From positions 1 to 42,868 of the forward strand of contig CALGAG010000140.1 in the NCBI GenBank assembly GCA_937951995.1: DNA of 42,868 bases, in the 5' to 3' direction. This document shows positions 15,680 through 23,384 of the stretch, piece by piece. A program made the position numbers and the translations under genes. Under the pieces are notes generated by a model. It saw only the letters and a program-made list of their open reading frames with translations, ran no database searches and was not told the DNA's origin. Position 1 is the first letter of the stretch, and the number at the start of each line of letters is the position of its first letter. The stretch comes from an uncultured Bacillota bacterium (GTDB lineage Bacteria > Bacillota > Clostridia > Tissierellales > Tissierellaceae).

Positions 15680-17670
15680 TACTTTTCACCTTCCTTTAAA
15701 TATTTGTCTATTATATCTGTTAGAAGCTTTTCAGCTTCGTCCATTGACAGCTTTTCCACCTGGGCTCCGGCACTGGTCAAGTGCCCTCCTCCCCCCAGCT
15801 TCTCGAGGATAAGCTGTACGCTTATGTTCCCAAGAGAACGTCCTGAAATGTGGATCTTGTCCTCCAGCTGGCTCAATACAAATGATGCCTCCACGTCATT
15901 GATGTTAAGAAGCTCATTGGCAGCCTGGGCGGCTATTAATATGGAGTCCTCCATCTTATTCTGAAGCCTTCCTATAGCAATTCTGTCGAAAACAATCTTC
16001 GATGATTTAATCACCTCGGCCTTGTTTACAAAGGTGCTGAAGTCGTCCCTGAAAAGCTGCTTGACAACCGTGGTATCAGCTCCTGCCCTTTTAAGGACAG
16101 ATGCTGCCTCAAAGGTTCTTACTCCCGTCTGGAAGCTGAAGTTTTTCGTGTCTACAGTTATTCCTGCAAGGAGTGCCTCTGCCTCAAACTTTGTCAGGTT
16201 CGTCTCCTCACCCATGTATGTCAGAACCTCCGTAACAAGCTCAGAGGTGGATGATGCGTATGGTTCAAGGTATGTGAGGACAGGATTGTTTATGAACTCA
16301 GCACCCCTTCTGTGGTGGTCGATAACCACAACCTTCTGGGTCAGTTCAAGTAACTCGGGAGCTTCTGTCAGACTTGGCTTGTGGTTGTCAACAACTATCA
16401 GAAGTGACCTTTCATCAACCAAGTCCCTGGCCTCATCTCCAGTTACAACCCTCTTGACCATATCGGGACTGTCCTTTCTCATTCTGTCCATCAGGTTTCT
16501 AATGGATGGATTCTCACCGTTCAGTACGAGATATGCCTCCTTGTTCCTGTTGTCTATTGCCCTCATGATTCCCACACTGGAGCCTATGGAGTCCATGTCA
16601 GGATTCTTGTGTCCCATTACAAACACTCTTTCATTCTGGTCAATAAGCTGTCTTAGGGCATCTCCAATTACCCTGGCCTTTACCTTGTTCCTCTTTTCCA
16701 TTGCCTTGGACTTGCCACCGTAGTAGTCGAATGCGTTTCCTACATTTATGACAGCCTGGTCTCCTCCCCTACCAAGGGCGATGTCAATGGCAGCACTGGC
16801 ATTTCCGTAGGACTCAATCAGGCTTTTCCCAGCCTGACAGACTCCAATGCTCAGTGTGATGGGGATAGTATTCCCCATGTCCATGTCCCTGATCTGGTCC
16901 AAGAGGTCAAATCTCTTGCCCTTAATGGCTTCAAGACCACCCTGGTTAAGCACAACCATATACTTGTCATTTTCATATTTCCTTACTATTCCTTCATACT
17001 GACTGAAGTAGCTGTTTATAAGCTGGTCTATTTCAGCTAGTACAATGGGTCTGTGAATGTCCGGTGTTGAGTTCTTGACATCATCATAGTTGTCCACATC
17101 AACAAGGGCAACAACCGTCTTATCCCTATTGTGCTCCTTCTCCAGGACCACATGGTCAGTATCGTCTACCCAGTAGAGCACAGTGATGCTGCCCTTTCCA
17201 GATGTTTTCCTGTCCTCAAGGAAGTTTGGGTAAACATCGAAATACCTGTCCAGGTAGCTGATCGACATTGGCTCGTTTTCCTTCTTCTTCCTAAGGTCCG
17301 AAAGATTGAAGTCAGGTACAAGTTCGCTGATTGACTTGTTCACTATTTCCTCCTCGCCCAGCAAGGTAAGAAATGGCGTATTGTACCATGTTATCTTTCC
17401 ATCCTCATCTATAAAGACCATGGGAAAGGGCATATTGAAGATGGCATGCTTGGCAGCTGAGTCAAAATCATGGGAAAGGCCTTCGATGTATTTTGCAAGC
17501 TCCTTATTCTTTTCCTCAATCTTTCTGTGATTGTAGTATACAAGATATGCCAGGACCAAGCCCATTACAAATGCTACAATTGGCTGAAACAGTGCAATTA
17601 TAAGTACGCTTAGGCCTATGACCAGCAGATACAGCTTGGTATCAGACCAGGTAAATATTTTATATTTCAT
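15679..17670 (-). CDS. gdpP: Cyclic-di-AMP phosphodiesterase GdpP
   Basis: Membrane-bound enzyme that hydrolyses c-di-AMP and so controls wall, potassium and osmotic homeostasis. Domains in the 663 residues: two membrane helices (about 12-45), a PAS domain (about 70-150), a degenerate GGDEF domain (about 170-300) and a DHH/DHHA1 module. The DHH motifs are intact: GHKNPDMDSIGSS, IVVDNHKP, VIDHHRRG and late GGGGHLTSAGA. GTAGGAGGAAGAAG precedes the ATG. The gene stands between yybS and rplI, as in many Firmicutes. Confidence 0.96.
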   Translation of the reverse strand: MKYKIFTWSDTKLYLLVIGLSVLIIALFQPIVAFVMGLVLAYLVYYNHRKIEEKNKELAKYIEGLSHDFDSAAKHAIFNMPFPMVFIDEDGKITWYNTPFLTLLGEEEIVNKSISELVPDFNLSDLRKKKENEPMSISYLDRYFDVYPNFLEDRKTSGKGSITVLYWVDDTDHVVLEKEHNRDKTVVALVDVDNYDDVKNSTPDIHRPIVLAEIDQLINSYFSQYEGIVRKYENDKYMVVLNQGGLEAIKGKRFDLLDQIRDMDMGNTIPITLSIGVCQAGKSLIESYGNASAAIDIALGRGGDQAVINVGNAFDYYGGKSKAMEKRNKVKARVIGDALRQLIDQNERVFVMGHKNPDMDSIGSSVGIMRAIDNRNKEAYLVLNGENPSIRNLMDRMRKDSPDMVKRVVTGDEARDLVDERSLLIVVDNHKPSLTEAPELLELTQKVVVIDHHRRGAEFINNPVLTYLEPYASSTSELVTEVLTYMGEETNLTKFEAEALLAGITVDTKNFSFQTGVRTFEAASVLKRAGADTTVVKQLFRDDFSTFVNKAEVIKSSKIVFDRIAIGRLQNKMEDSILIAAQAANELLNINDVEASFVLSQLEDKIHISGRSLGNISVQLILEKLGGGGHLTSAGAQVEKLSMDEAEKLLTDIIDKYLKEGEK

Positions 17671-17680
17671 CTTCTTCCTC

Positions 17681-18637
17681 CTACTGGGGTTTTCTTCTTA
17701 GCTTCCTGAAATCGAGCACTACATCCAATCCGCCAATAAGGGAGACGGCGGTCAATACCGGGGAAAATGCAATGGCCAAAAATACAACCAATCCTCTTGT
17801 AAAAGCGTTCATCTTCCATTTGATCAAGAAGAAGCTTACGACTGCAAGTCCCTGTAGTATGAAAACTACACCTATCAGGACAAGCAGGTTCAGAAATATT
17901 GTTTCATAATATGTTCCATCCAAACTTCTGCCAATGAAAACTCCCGCAAACATCACCAATACTCCAAGGGCGAAATTGTTGGGTACTGTAAACCTATGAA
18001 GCCATGGCATCTGCAATATTCCGATGTTCAGCTTCCTTAGGAGCCATACTGTAATGATATAATTTACATGGCTAACCAAAAGTGCCAGGAACATAAGTAT
18101 GGAGGGTAGTATCAATATGATATACCTGTATCCATCCTCCAGCATCCTTCTGGCGCTGTCTATCTCGTAGTTGCTAAGCCCCATACCCTTGAGCATGTCA
18201 ATTTGGATGAATAGGGTCTCCTTAAAGGCGTTCTCCAGCTGGTTTATTATGCTCAGGCCAGTCAGGGAATCGGCAAGGTAGAACACCATCAGTGTACTGG
18301 TGAAAAAAACCAGGGATCCGGTCACAAGTACCTGTAAGGGCCTCCTTCGTTTTTTCATCCCATATGCAAGGGCTACTGTAAGTGGTCCAAAGAGTATCAG
18401 TAGGATAATTCCGCTGATGAAATCCCCAGTGCCCAATCCAATTATCAGGGAGGCTATTGTTATTACGCCAGCCGCTGGGTTGACACCGTTCTTGATTCCG
18501 TATACCACTGCACCTACCGGGTAGAGAATGAGTACCAGAGGGGTCAGGTAAATTGATAAGAGGCCAACCAGTACCACAAGTGCCGTTGCTCCTGCTCCCT
18601 CTATCACTGGCTGAACCATTTTATTGTCGTCTTTCAA
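17681..18637 (-). CDS. yybS: YybS-family DUF2232 membrane protein
   Basis: About 318 residues with seven to eight predicted membrane helices, including paired Gly/Leu/Ile-rich segments and a C-terminal basic end. DUF2232 (YybS) proteins regularly precede gdpP in Firmicutes; the fold resembles ECF-transporter S components, but no substrate is known. The start is taken as TTG 18637, because GAGGTGAG lies 5-6 bases upstream and the N-terminus MKDDNKMVQPVIEG then matches the family. A longer frame reaches 18670 without a ribosome site. The gene lies 10 bases before gdpP. Confidence 0.85.
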   Translation of the reverse strand: MKDDNKMVQPVIEGAGATALVVLVGLLSIYLTPLVLILYPVGAVVYGIKNGVNPAAGVITIASLIIGLGTGDFISGIILLILFGPLTVALAYGMKKRRRPLQVLVTGSLVFFTSTLMVFYLADSLTGLSIINQLENAFKETLFIQIDMLKGMGLSNYEIDSARRMLEDGYRYIILILPSILMFLALLVSHVNYIITVWLLRKLNIGILQMPWLHRFTVPNNFALGVLVMFAGVFIGRSLDGTYYETIFLNLLVLIGVVFILQGLAVVSFFLIKWKMNAFTRGLVVFLAIAFSPVLTAVSLIGGLDVVLDFRKLRRKPQ

Positions 18638-18703
18638 AAATCTCACCTCAAGTCTGCTCAATAGTGTCATTTCAGGTCATTGTCCAAAGTATGCCTATCA
18701 TTG

Positions 18704-18732
18704 ATTATATATTAATTCCAATATAATTAAAA
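18704..18732 (-). promoter_or_regulatory. Possible promoter of yybS-gdpP-rplI-dnaB
   Basis: TATAAT (18704-18709 on the minus strand) with a poor -35 TTTTAA (18727-18732) at 17 bases. It sits between the rpsR terminator and yybS, where a promoter is expected. Confidence 0.4.
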
Positions 18733-18761
18733 GCCCGCTTGTGGTCTTTGTATAACCGTAA

Positions 18762-18786
18762 AGAAAAAAGAGAGGTTTCCCTCTCT
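18762..18786 (-). terminator. Rho-independent terminator after rpsR
   Basis: The minus-strand stem AGAGAGG / CCTCTCT (18769-18786, 4-base loop) is followed by TTTTTTC. It begins 2 bases after the rpsR stop. Confidence 0.85.
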
Positions 18787-18787
18787 C

Positions 18788-19012
18788 TTAGTCAGCGCTA
18801 TATGGCAACAAGGCAACTTGTCTTGCTCTCTTGACTGCAATTGTAAGTTGTCTTTGATGCTTTGAGCAATTTCCTGAAATTCTTCTTGGAAGAATCTTTC
18901 CTCTTTCAGTTATATACTTCTTAAGCTTGCTTACATCTTTATAGTCGATATGTGTTGATTTGTCTGCACAAAAGCTACACACTTTCTTTCTAGGCTTAAA
19001 CCTTCTTTGCAT
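18788..19012 (-). CDS. rpsR: 30S ribosomal protein bS18
   Basis: Small-subunit protein S18, 74 residues, containing CSFCADK, the DYKDVSKLKKYITERGKILPRR core and a basic C-terminus with QRQLTIAVKRARQVALLPY. Two closely spaced cysteines (Cys17 and Cys20 by count) remain of the zinc-type form. S18 pairs with S6 on the 30S platform and the pair probably binds the leader upstream of rpsF. Last gene of the rpsF-ssb-rpsR operon. Confidence 0.97.
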   Translation of the reverse strand: MQRRFKPRKKVCSFCADKSTHIDYKDVSKLKKYITERGKILPRRISGNCSKHQRQLTIAVKRARQVALLPYSAD

Positions 19013-19029
19013 CCTTTTCCCCTCCTTGA

Positions 19030-19470
19030 TTAGAATGGAATATCGTCATTGTCGGTAGGGTGAAATCCGTCAATATCGGAGAAGTCCGAGCCTGTTGAAC
19101 CTGATGATTTCTGGTTGTTGTCTCCCCATTCAAGGAACTCAACGCTGTTTGCCACAACATCAGTTGTGTAAACTCGCTTTCCATCCTTATCATCATAGCT
19201 TCCAGTCTGAATCCTGCCGTTTATCCCGACCAATTTCCCCTTGTTAAGGAAGTTGGCGCAGTTCTCTGCCTGCTTTCCCCATACGACAATTCTAATGAAA
19301 TCAGCTGTAGGCTGATTTTTTGATTCCATTTCCATTTTCTTTTCCTTCGAAAGATTCTTGTCTACAGCCAACGTGAATGTTGACACTGGAGTTCCTGAAT
19401 TTGGTATATATCTCAGTTCAGGGTCCCTTGTCAGTCTTCCGATTAGAACAACATTATTCAAAATACTCAC
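19030..19470 (-). CDS. ssb: Single-stranded DNA-binding protein
   Basis: SSB, 146 residues, protecting single-stranded DNA in replication and repair. An OB-fold (about 1-110) shows NNVVLIGRLTRDPELRY, FTLAVDKN, ADFIRIVVWGKQAENCANFL and GRIQTGSYDDKDGKRVYTTDVVA. A flexible acidic tail ends in DDDIPF, the tip that recruits partner proteins. The start is either GTG 19470 or TTG 19461; the latter gives the common N-terminus MNNVVLIG behind GGTGAG. It sits between rpsF and rpsR, as is usual in Firmicutes. Confidence 0.96.
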   Translation of the reverse strand: MSILNNVVLIGRLTRDPELRYIPNSGTPVSTFTLAVDKNLSKEKKMEMESKNQPTADFIRIVVWGKQAENCANFLNKGKLVGINGRIQTGSYDDKDGKRVYTTDVVANSVEFLEWGDNNQKSSGSTGSDFSDIDGFHPTDNDDIPF

Positions 19471-19481
19471 CGTCCCTTAGA

Positions 19482-19766
19482 TTATTCTTCGTCTCTAGTG
19501 ATCATGTGTCTCATAATGCCGTCTGAAATCTTGGCAATTCTATCGAACTCATTGACTACATCCGCTCCTGATTCAAAGTTAATCAGTACGTAGTATCCTT
19601 CAGCCAAATCGTCGATCAGATATGCAAGCTTTCTCATTCCCCATTCATCTACTGTTGTTACTGTACCGCCTGCCTCGATTATCTTCTTGAATCTCTCAAG
19701 CAAAGCGTTTCTTTTTTCTTCCTCAAGATTAGGGTAAAAGATTACCATCGCTTCATATTTTCTCAT
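19482..19766 (-). CDS. rpsF: 30S ribosomal protein bS6
   Basis: Small-subunit protein S6, 94 residues, starting MRKYEAMVIFYPNLEEEKR and containing VDEWGMRKLAYLI and the YYVLINF strand. GGGAGGTG lies 7 bases before the ATG. First gene of the rpsF-ssb-rpsR operon, with a near-consensus promoter and a structured leader. Confidence 0.97.
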   Translation of the reverse strand: MRKYEAMVIFYPNLEEEKRNALLERFKKIIEAGGTVTTVDEWGMRKLAYLIDDLAEGYYVLINFESGADVVNEFDRIAKISDGIMRHMITRDEE

Positions 19767-19772
19767 TTATTT

Positions 19773-19820
19773 CACCTCCCTATGGACTATCGGCCCTATT
19801 TTCATTAATAGGGCAAGGAA
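19773..19820 (-). promoter_or_regulatory. Candidate S6:S18 autoregulatory leader
   Basis: The leader folds into a perfect hairpin GCCCTATT / AATAGGGC (19793-19814). CCG follows directly in its 3' flank, and an outer helix could pair TTCCTT upstream with the GGGA of the rpsF ribosome site. S6:S18-binding leaders in other bacteria have a comparable helix with a conserved CCG. The assignment is an inference from this resemblance. Confidence 0.5.
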
Positions 19821-19829
19821 CACTAAAGT

Positions 19830-19858
19830 AGTATAACACAACTTGGGCTCTTTTTCAA
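19830..19858 (-). promoter_or_regulatory. Promoter of rpsF-ssb-rpsR
   Basis: Minus-strand TTGAAA (19853-19858), a 17-base spacer and TATACT (19830-19835). The leader that follows is about 60 bases. Confidence 0.75.
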
Positions 19859-19906
19859 ATGTTTTGTCATGTTTTTGGGTTGGATTTCCACCCTCTATAA
19901 TTAAAT

Positions 19907-19960
19907 TTAACATAAACTTTACATATTGCAAGAGGTATCTTTACAGTTGGGTATTATAAT
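19907..19960 (+). promoter_or_regulatory. PhoP-box promoter of phoU-phoP-phoR
   Basis: TTAACA (19907-19912) and TTTACA (19918-19923) repeat with an 11-base period. A third TTTACA (19940-19945) lies exactly two periods further on. TATAAT follows at 19955-19960 with no good -35. Such TT(A/T)ACA repeats are the PhoP binding site known from Firmicutes, so activation by the operon's own regulator is likely. Confidence 0.6.
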
Positions 19961-19993
19961 TACAATAGAAAATACTAATAAAGGATGGTTTAT

Positions 19994-20644
19994 ATGAGAA
20001 GCAGATTTGATCAAGAATTGGATACTCTCAACGAAGAGCTGGTCTCCATGGGAAACCTTGTGGAGAGCTCCATTGAAGCAGCTGTATCGGCACTTAAAAC
20101 CCAGAATGTTGACCTGGCAAGACGGGTTGTGGAGGGAGACAGGGAGGTAAACAACAAGGAAAGGGAAATTGAGGACCTTGCAATGAAGCTGATACTTCGT
20201 CAGCAGCCTGTTGCGGGGGACCTGAGATTGATTTCCACCGCCCTTAGAATGATCACGGACATGGAAAGGATAGGGGACCAGGCTGCGGACATTTCTGAAA
20301 TCACAATCATGCTGGCAGACCAGACCTACCTTAAGGAATTGGTCCACATCCCCCAGATGGGAGACGCTACAATTAAGATGGTGCGGGAGAGCATCGATGC
20401 ATTTGTAAGGAAGGATGTGGAACTGGCAAAGCAGGTAATCCTCTACGACGATGTGGTTGATGACCTATTTGATGTTATTAAGGAGGAGCTCATTGGGTAT
20501 ATTAGGGAAAACAAGGGCTCCAGTGAGCAGGCCATAGACTTTATGATGATTGCCAAATATTTTGAAAGAATCGGTGACCATGCTCAGAATATTGCAGAGT
20601 GGGTTTACTATGCCATAACAGGAGACCATTACAACGGGAGTTGA
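19994..20644 (+). CDS. phoU: Phosphate signalling protein PhoU
   Basis: A 216-residue helical protein with two PhoU three-helix repeats (about 10-95 and 115-205), each with metal-binding-type acidic segments (LRLISTALRMITDMERIGDQAADISE and DFMMIAKYFERIGDHAQNIAEW, quoted as motif regions). It links phosphate transport to the PhoR kinase and usually keeps the response off in high phosphate. The start is ATG 19994 behind AAAGG; an ATG 9 bases upstream overlaps that site. First gene of phoU-phoP-phoR; the transporter genes normally nearby are absent here. Confidence 0.93.
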   Translation: MRSRFDQELDTLNEELVSMGNLVESSIEAAVSALKTQNVDLARRVVEGDREVNNKEREIEDLAMKLILRQQPVAGDLRLISTALRMITDMERIGDQAADISEITIMLADQTYLKELVHIPQMGDATIKMVRESIDAFVRKDVELAKQVILYDDVVDDLFDVIKEELIGYIRENKGSSEQAIDFMMIAKYFERIGDHAQNIAEWVYYAITGDHYNGS

Positions 20645-20649
20645 TAGGA

Positions 20650-21321
20650 ATGAGTCTGATTTATTGCGTTGAGGACGACGAGAGCATAAGGGAGCTTATT
20701 TTGTATGCCCTTAAGAATGCGGGCTTTGAGGCAGAGGGCTTTGAAAGCGGCAAGGAGCTGGACTTGGGTAAAATGCCGGATATTCTACTCCTTGATATCA
20801 TGCTGCCTGGAGAGGATGGCTATGAAATTCTGTCACGGATTCGAAGAAACCCCAAGACCTCGGACTTGCCTGTAATAATGCTTACCTCCAAAACCAGCGA
20901 ATTCGACAAGGTGAGGGCTCTTGACATGGGTGCTGACGACTACATGGATAAGCCCTTTGGGGTTATGGAGCTGATTTCAAGAATAAGGGCTGTTCTCCGA
21001 AGGTCAGGAGGGAAAAAGACCCCTGATAAGCTTTGCATCAATGGAATATGTCTTGACTGGGAAAAACACAGGGTAACGGCTGAGGACAAGGAAGTTGTCC
21101 TAACCCCCAAGGAGTTTGACCTCCTCCAATATCTTATGGAAAACCAGGGGATAGTCCTTTCAAGGGATAAGATAATGAACCAGGTATGGGGTTTTGATTT
21201 TGAGGGAGAAACCCGTACTGTGGATGTCCATATCAGGACCCTTCGCATGAAGTTGGGTGACAGTGGAGAATCTGTCCAGACCGTTCGTGGTATCGGCTAC
21301 AGGTTCGGAGGTGATTTTTAG
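20650..21321 (+). CDS. phoP: Phosphate response regulator (PhoB/PhoP type)
   Basis: OmpR-family response regulator, 223 residues. Receiver domain: acidic pair Asp9/Asp10 (VEDDE), phosphorylated Asp49 (LLLDIMLPG), Thr79 and Lys101 (DKPFG). C-terminal winged helix: LTPKEFDLLQYLMENQG and RTVDVHIRTLRMKLG. The start at 20650 follows phoU by 5 bases, with GATAGGA as ribosome site. The identification as PhoP rests on its position between phoU and the PhoR-like kinase and on the Pho-type boxes upstream. Confidence 0.9.
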   Translation: MSLIYCVEDDESIRELILYALKNAGFEAEGFESGKELDLGKMPDILLLDIMLPGEDGYEILSRIRRNPKTSDLPVIMLTSKTSEFDKVRALDMGADDYMDKPFGVMELISRIRAVLRRSGGKKTPDKLCINGICLDWEKHRVTAEDKEVVLTPKEFDLLQYLMENQGIVLSRDKIMNQVWGFDFEGETRTVDVHIRTLRMKLGDSGESVQTVRGIGYRFGGDF

Positions 21322-22380
21322 ATGGAAAAGAGGATTTATGTTTATCTTGCAGCCATAATGACCATTACCATGCTTGTAACCCAAGTCGTGCTTTCATTCC
21401 TGATCAAGGACTATTACTCAAACCTTGCGGATCCAGGCATTGTTACAATTTGGGAAATCTTCCTGGCAATGATACCTGCAATGATAGGTATACTAGTATT
21501 TCTTCTGGTAATCCTGTTCGTCCTATCCAGCAAGTTGACCCAACTGATACTTGCACCCATAAAGAGGGCAACAGACAATATTGAAAGCATCCTTTCCGGC
21601 AAAAAGGTCCAGGAAGCATCAATATATCCGGAGGTGAGGCCATTTATTCAGACAATTGACCATCAGAAGAGGCAGATTGACATGGCCTTAAGTGAGCTTA
21701 GGGAGGCGGAGAAGATTCGTCGCGATTTCACAGCAAATGTATCCCATGAGTTAAAGACGCCCCTGACCAGCATAAATGGATTTGCGGAAATGATAGCTTC
21801 AGGAACGACGGACAAGGACGATACAATCAAATTTGCCGGAATAATACGCAAGGAAGGCACCAGGCTCTTGAACCTGATTGATGATATCATCAGTCTTTCA
21901 CGGCTTGATGGAGCTCCAAAGGCCCAGGAGTTTGAGAAGCTACAACTGGACAGGATTTCCGAGGATATCATCAACCAGCTTAGGATAAGGGCAAGGGACA
22001 AGGAAGTTGCCCTTGAATTTGTGGGAGAGCCGGTTTGGATAGATGGCGACGGGAGGATGATTGAGGATCTTATATATAACCTTGTGGACAATGGAATCAA
22101 ATATACGGAGAATGGCGGAAGGGTTACATTGTCAGTGTTTCCAGAATCTGATGGAGCCATAATCCAGGTATCTGATACGGGGATAGGGATTCCCGATGAA
22201 GACCAGTCTCGGATTTTTGAACGATTCTATCAGGTTGACAAGAGCCGGTCAAAAAAAGTCGGTGGGTCTGGTCTTGGGCTTTCTATTGTCAAGCACATTG
22301 TCCAAAGCCACGGTGGTTCAATTGACCTTAAGAGTAGCCTTGGCAAGGGAACAACAATAAAGGTAAGGCTTCCAAAATAG
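21322..22380 (+). CDS. phoR: Phosphate sensor histidine kinase (PhoR type)
   Basis: A 352-residue membrane kinase. Two helices (about 9-27 and 44-69) enclose only a short outer loop. A HAMP-like linker follows, then HisKA with the phosphorylated His142 (FTANVSHELKTPL) and HATPase_c with the N box (IYNLVDNGIKYT), G1 (VSDTGIGIP) and G2 (GGSGLGLSIV). There is no PAS domain and no large extracellular sensor domain, so the signal probably comes through the membrane or PhoU. The ATG follows the regulator stop directly, behind GGAGGTG. A terminator hairpin follows. Confidence 0.9.
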   Translation: MEKRIYVYLAAIMTITMLVTQVVLSFLIKDYYSNLADPGIVTIWEIFLAMIPAMIGILVFLLVILFVLSSKLTQLILAPIKRATDNIESILSGKKVQEASIYPEVRPFIQTIDHQKRQIDMALSELREAEKIRRDFTANVSHELKTPLTSINGFAEMIASGTTDKDDTIKFAGIIRKEGTRLLNLIDDIISLSRLDGAPKAQEFEKLQLDRISEDIINQLRIRARDKEVALEFVGEPVWIDGDGRMIEDLIYNLVDNGIKYTENGGRVTLSVFPESDGAIIQVSDTGIGIPDEDQSRIFERFYQVDKSRSKKVGGSGLGLSIVKHIVQSHGGSIDLKSSLGKGTTIKVRLPK

Positions 22381-22383
22381 GTT

Positions 22384-22416
22384 GAAAAAAATGGTAACCC
22401 AAAGGGTTACCATTTT
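22384..22416. terminator. Bidirectional terminator between phoR and opuAC
   Basis: Perfect arms AAAATGGTAACCC / GGGTTACCATTTT (22388-22416) around AAA. T runs are available on both sides, longest on the minus strand, so it can end both convergent operons. Confidence 0.88.
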
Positions 22417-22426
22417 AATGTCCAAA

Positions 22427-23320
22427 TTATTCCACTAGATCTTCTATTGAATTGATATCCAAATATGCAGGAACTACTAGACCTATTCTCGCACCTTCAA
22501 GGTTCGCACCAAGATCGTCAAACTCTCCCTCATAATTGTCATAGTGGTCTCCGTGTGTTCCAGGCAACCATGCAGCTACTATTGCATCAGTCTGTCCTGA
22601 AGCTACAGCTTCCCACATTGGTCCGTTTTCAACCTGGGTAAGGGTTACATCATAACCCATGTCTGAAAGTACAGTTCCTATTACATTTGTTGATGCAATT
22701 TCAGAATCCCATGCAACATATGCAAGGTTGATCTCAACACCATCAACCGGGTCTACTCCTTCAGTCCACTCTGCTACCTTGTCCTGATTGTCGTCAACCC
22801 ACTGTCTTGCAACATCAGCTGGCTCGGCACCATCGTTTACTTCGATCATAACATCTTCCATGTCTGATCCTTCCCAATAGAAGTTGTCAAGTATCTGGTA
22901 TGCCTCTGGCATATCTTCACTTAATCCCATTCTTGCAATTGAGTGGATGTCTTCTGCTTCTCCGAATGATCCCTTTGGATCATCAAGATACTTAAGGTCA
23001 TAGGCTGCAAATTTCCAGTGTGGATTCCAGCCAGTAACAATGATTGGCTCTTCGTTGGCAATTGCATCACCCAGTGCCTGTGTCATTGCAGCACCTGAAC
23101 TAGTCTGAACTGTGTATGGTAGTCCATAGTCCTCAACTGCCTGCTCTGCTGAACGCACAACTCCAGCTCCTGCATCGATTCCTGTAATTGTGTAGTTAAG
23201 CTGGTCTCCAAGAGATCCCGCTTCTCCACCGTTTCCACCGTCGCTTGCACATCCTGCCAAGGCAAGGGCAAAAACTGCTATGGCAACCAATGCCACCTTC
23301 TTAAAATTCCTGTTAAACAT
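22427..23320 (-). CDS. opuAC: Glycine-betaine/proline-betaine binding lipoprotein
   Basis: Substrate-binding component of an OpuA-type osmoprotectant ABC importer, anchored outside the cell. The signal peptide ends in the lipobox LAGC (Cys24). The OpuAC domain carries ligand-type aromatic segments VTGWNPHWKF and IVAAWLPGTHGDHY and the domain-hinge region NLAYVAWDSEIAST. The mature protein is strongly acidic, which fits a salt-tolerant organism but does not prove it. AAAGGAGG precedes the ATG. It is the last gene of the operon, 64 bases after the permease gene, with a hairpin in that gap. Confidence 0.94.
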   Translation of the reverse strand: MFNRNFKKVALVAIAVFALALAGCASDGGNGGEAGSLGDQLNYTITGIDAGAGVVRSAEQAVEDYGLPYTVQTSSGAAMTQALGDAIANEEPIIVTGWNPHWKFAAYDLKYLDDPKGSFGEAEDIHSIARMGLSEDMPEAYQILDNFYWEGSDMEDVMIEVNDGAEPADVARQWVDDNQDKVAEWTEGVDPVDGVEINLAYVAWDSEIASTNVIGTVLSDMGYDVTLTQVENGPMWEAVASGQTDAIVAAWLPGTHGDHYDNYEGEFDDLGANLEGARIGLVVPAYLDINSIEDLVE

Positions 23321-23349
23321 AAACTAAATTCCTCCTTTGATATATCATT

Positions 23350-23373
23350 ACTTATTTCCGTATTGAAATAAGT
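23350..23373 (-). repeat. Intercistronic hairpin between opuAB and opuAC
   Basis: Perfect 9-base arms ACTTATTTC / GAAATAAGT with a 6-base loop, in the only sizeable gap of the opu operon, just before the binding-protein ribosome site. It lacks a T run, so RNA processing or stabilisation is more likely than termination. Confidence 0.65.
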
Positions 23374-23384
23374 GTTGTCCCAAA

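Noticed and set aside
16022..16723. Long open frame on the plus strand, 233 codons
   Set aside because: It lies antisense to the well-conserved gdpP gene, has no family resemblance and owes its length to codon bias of the opposite strand. Similar shadows occur opposite the TRAP permease and the MocR gene.
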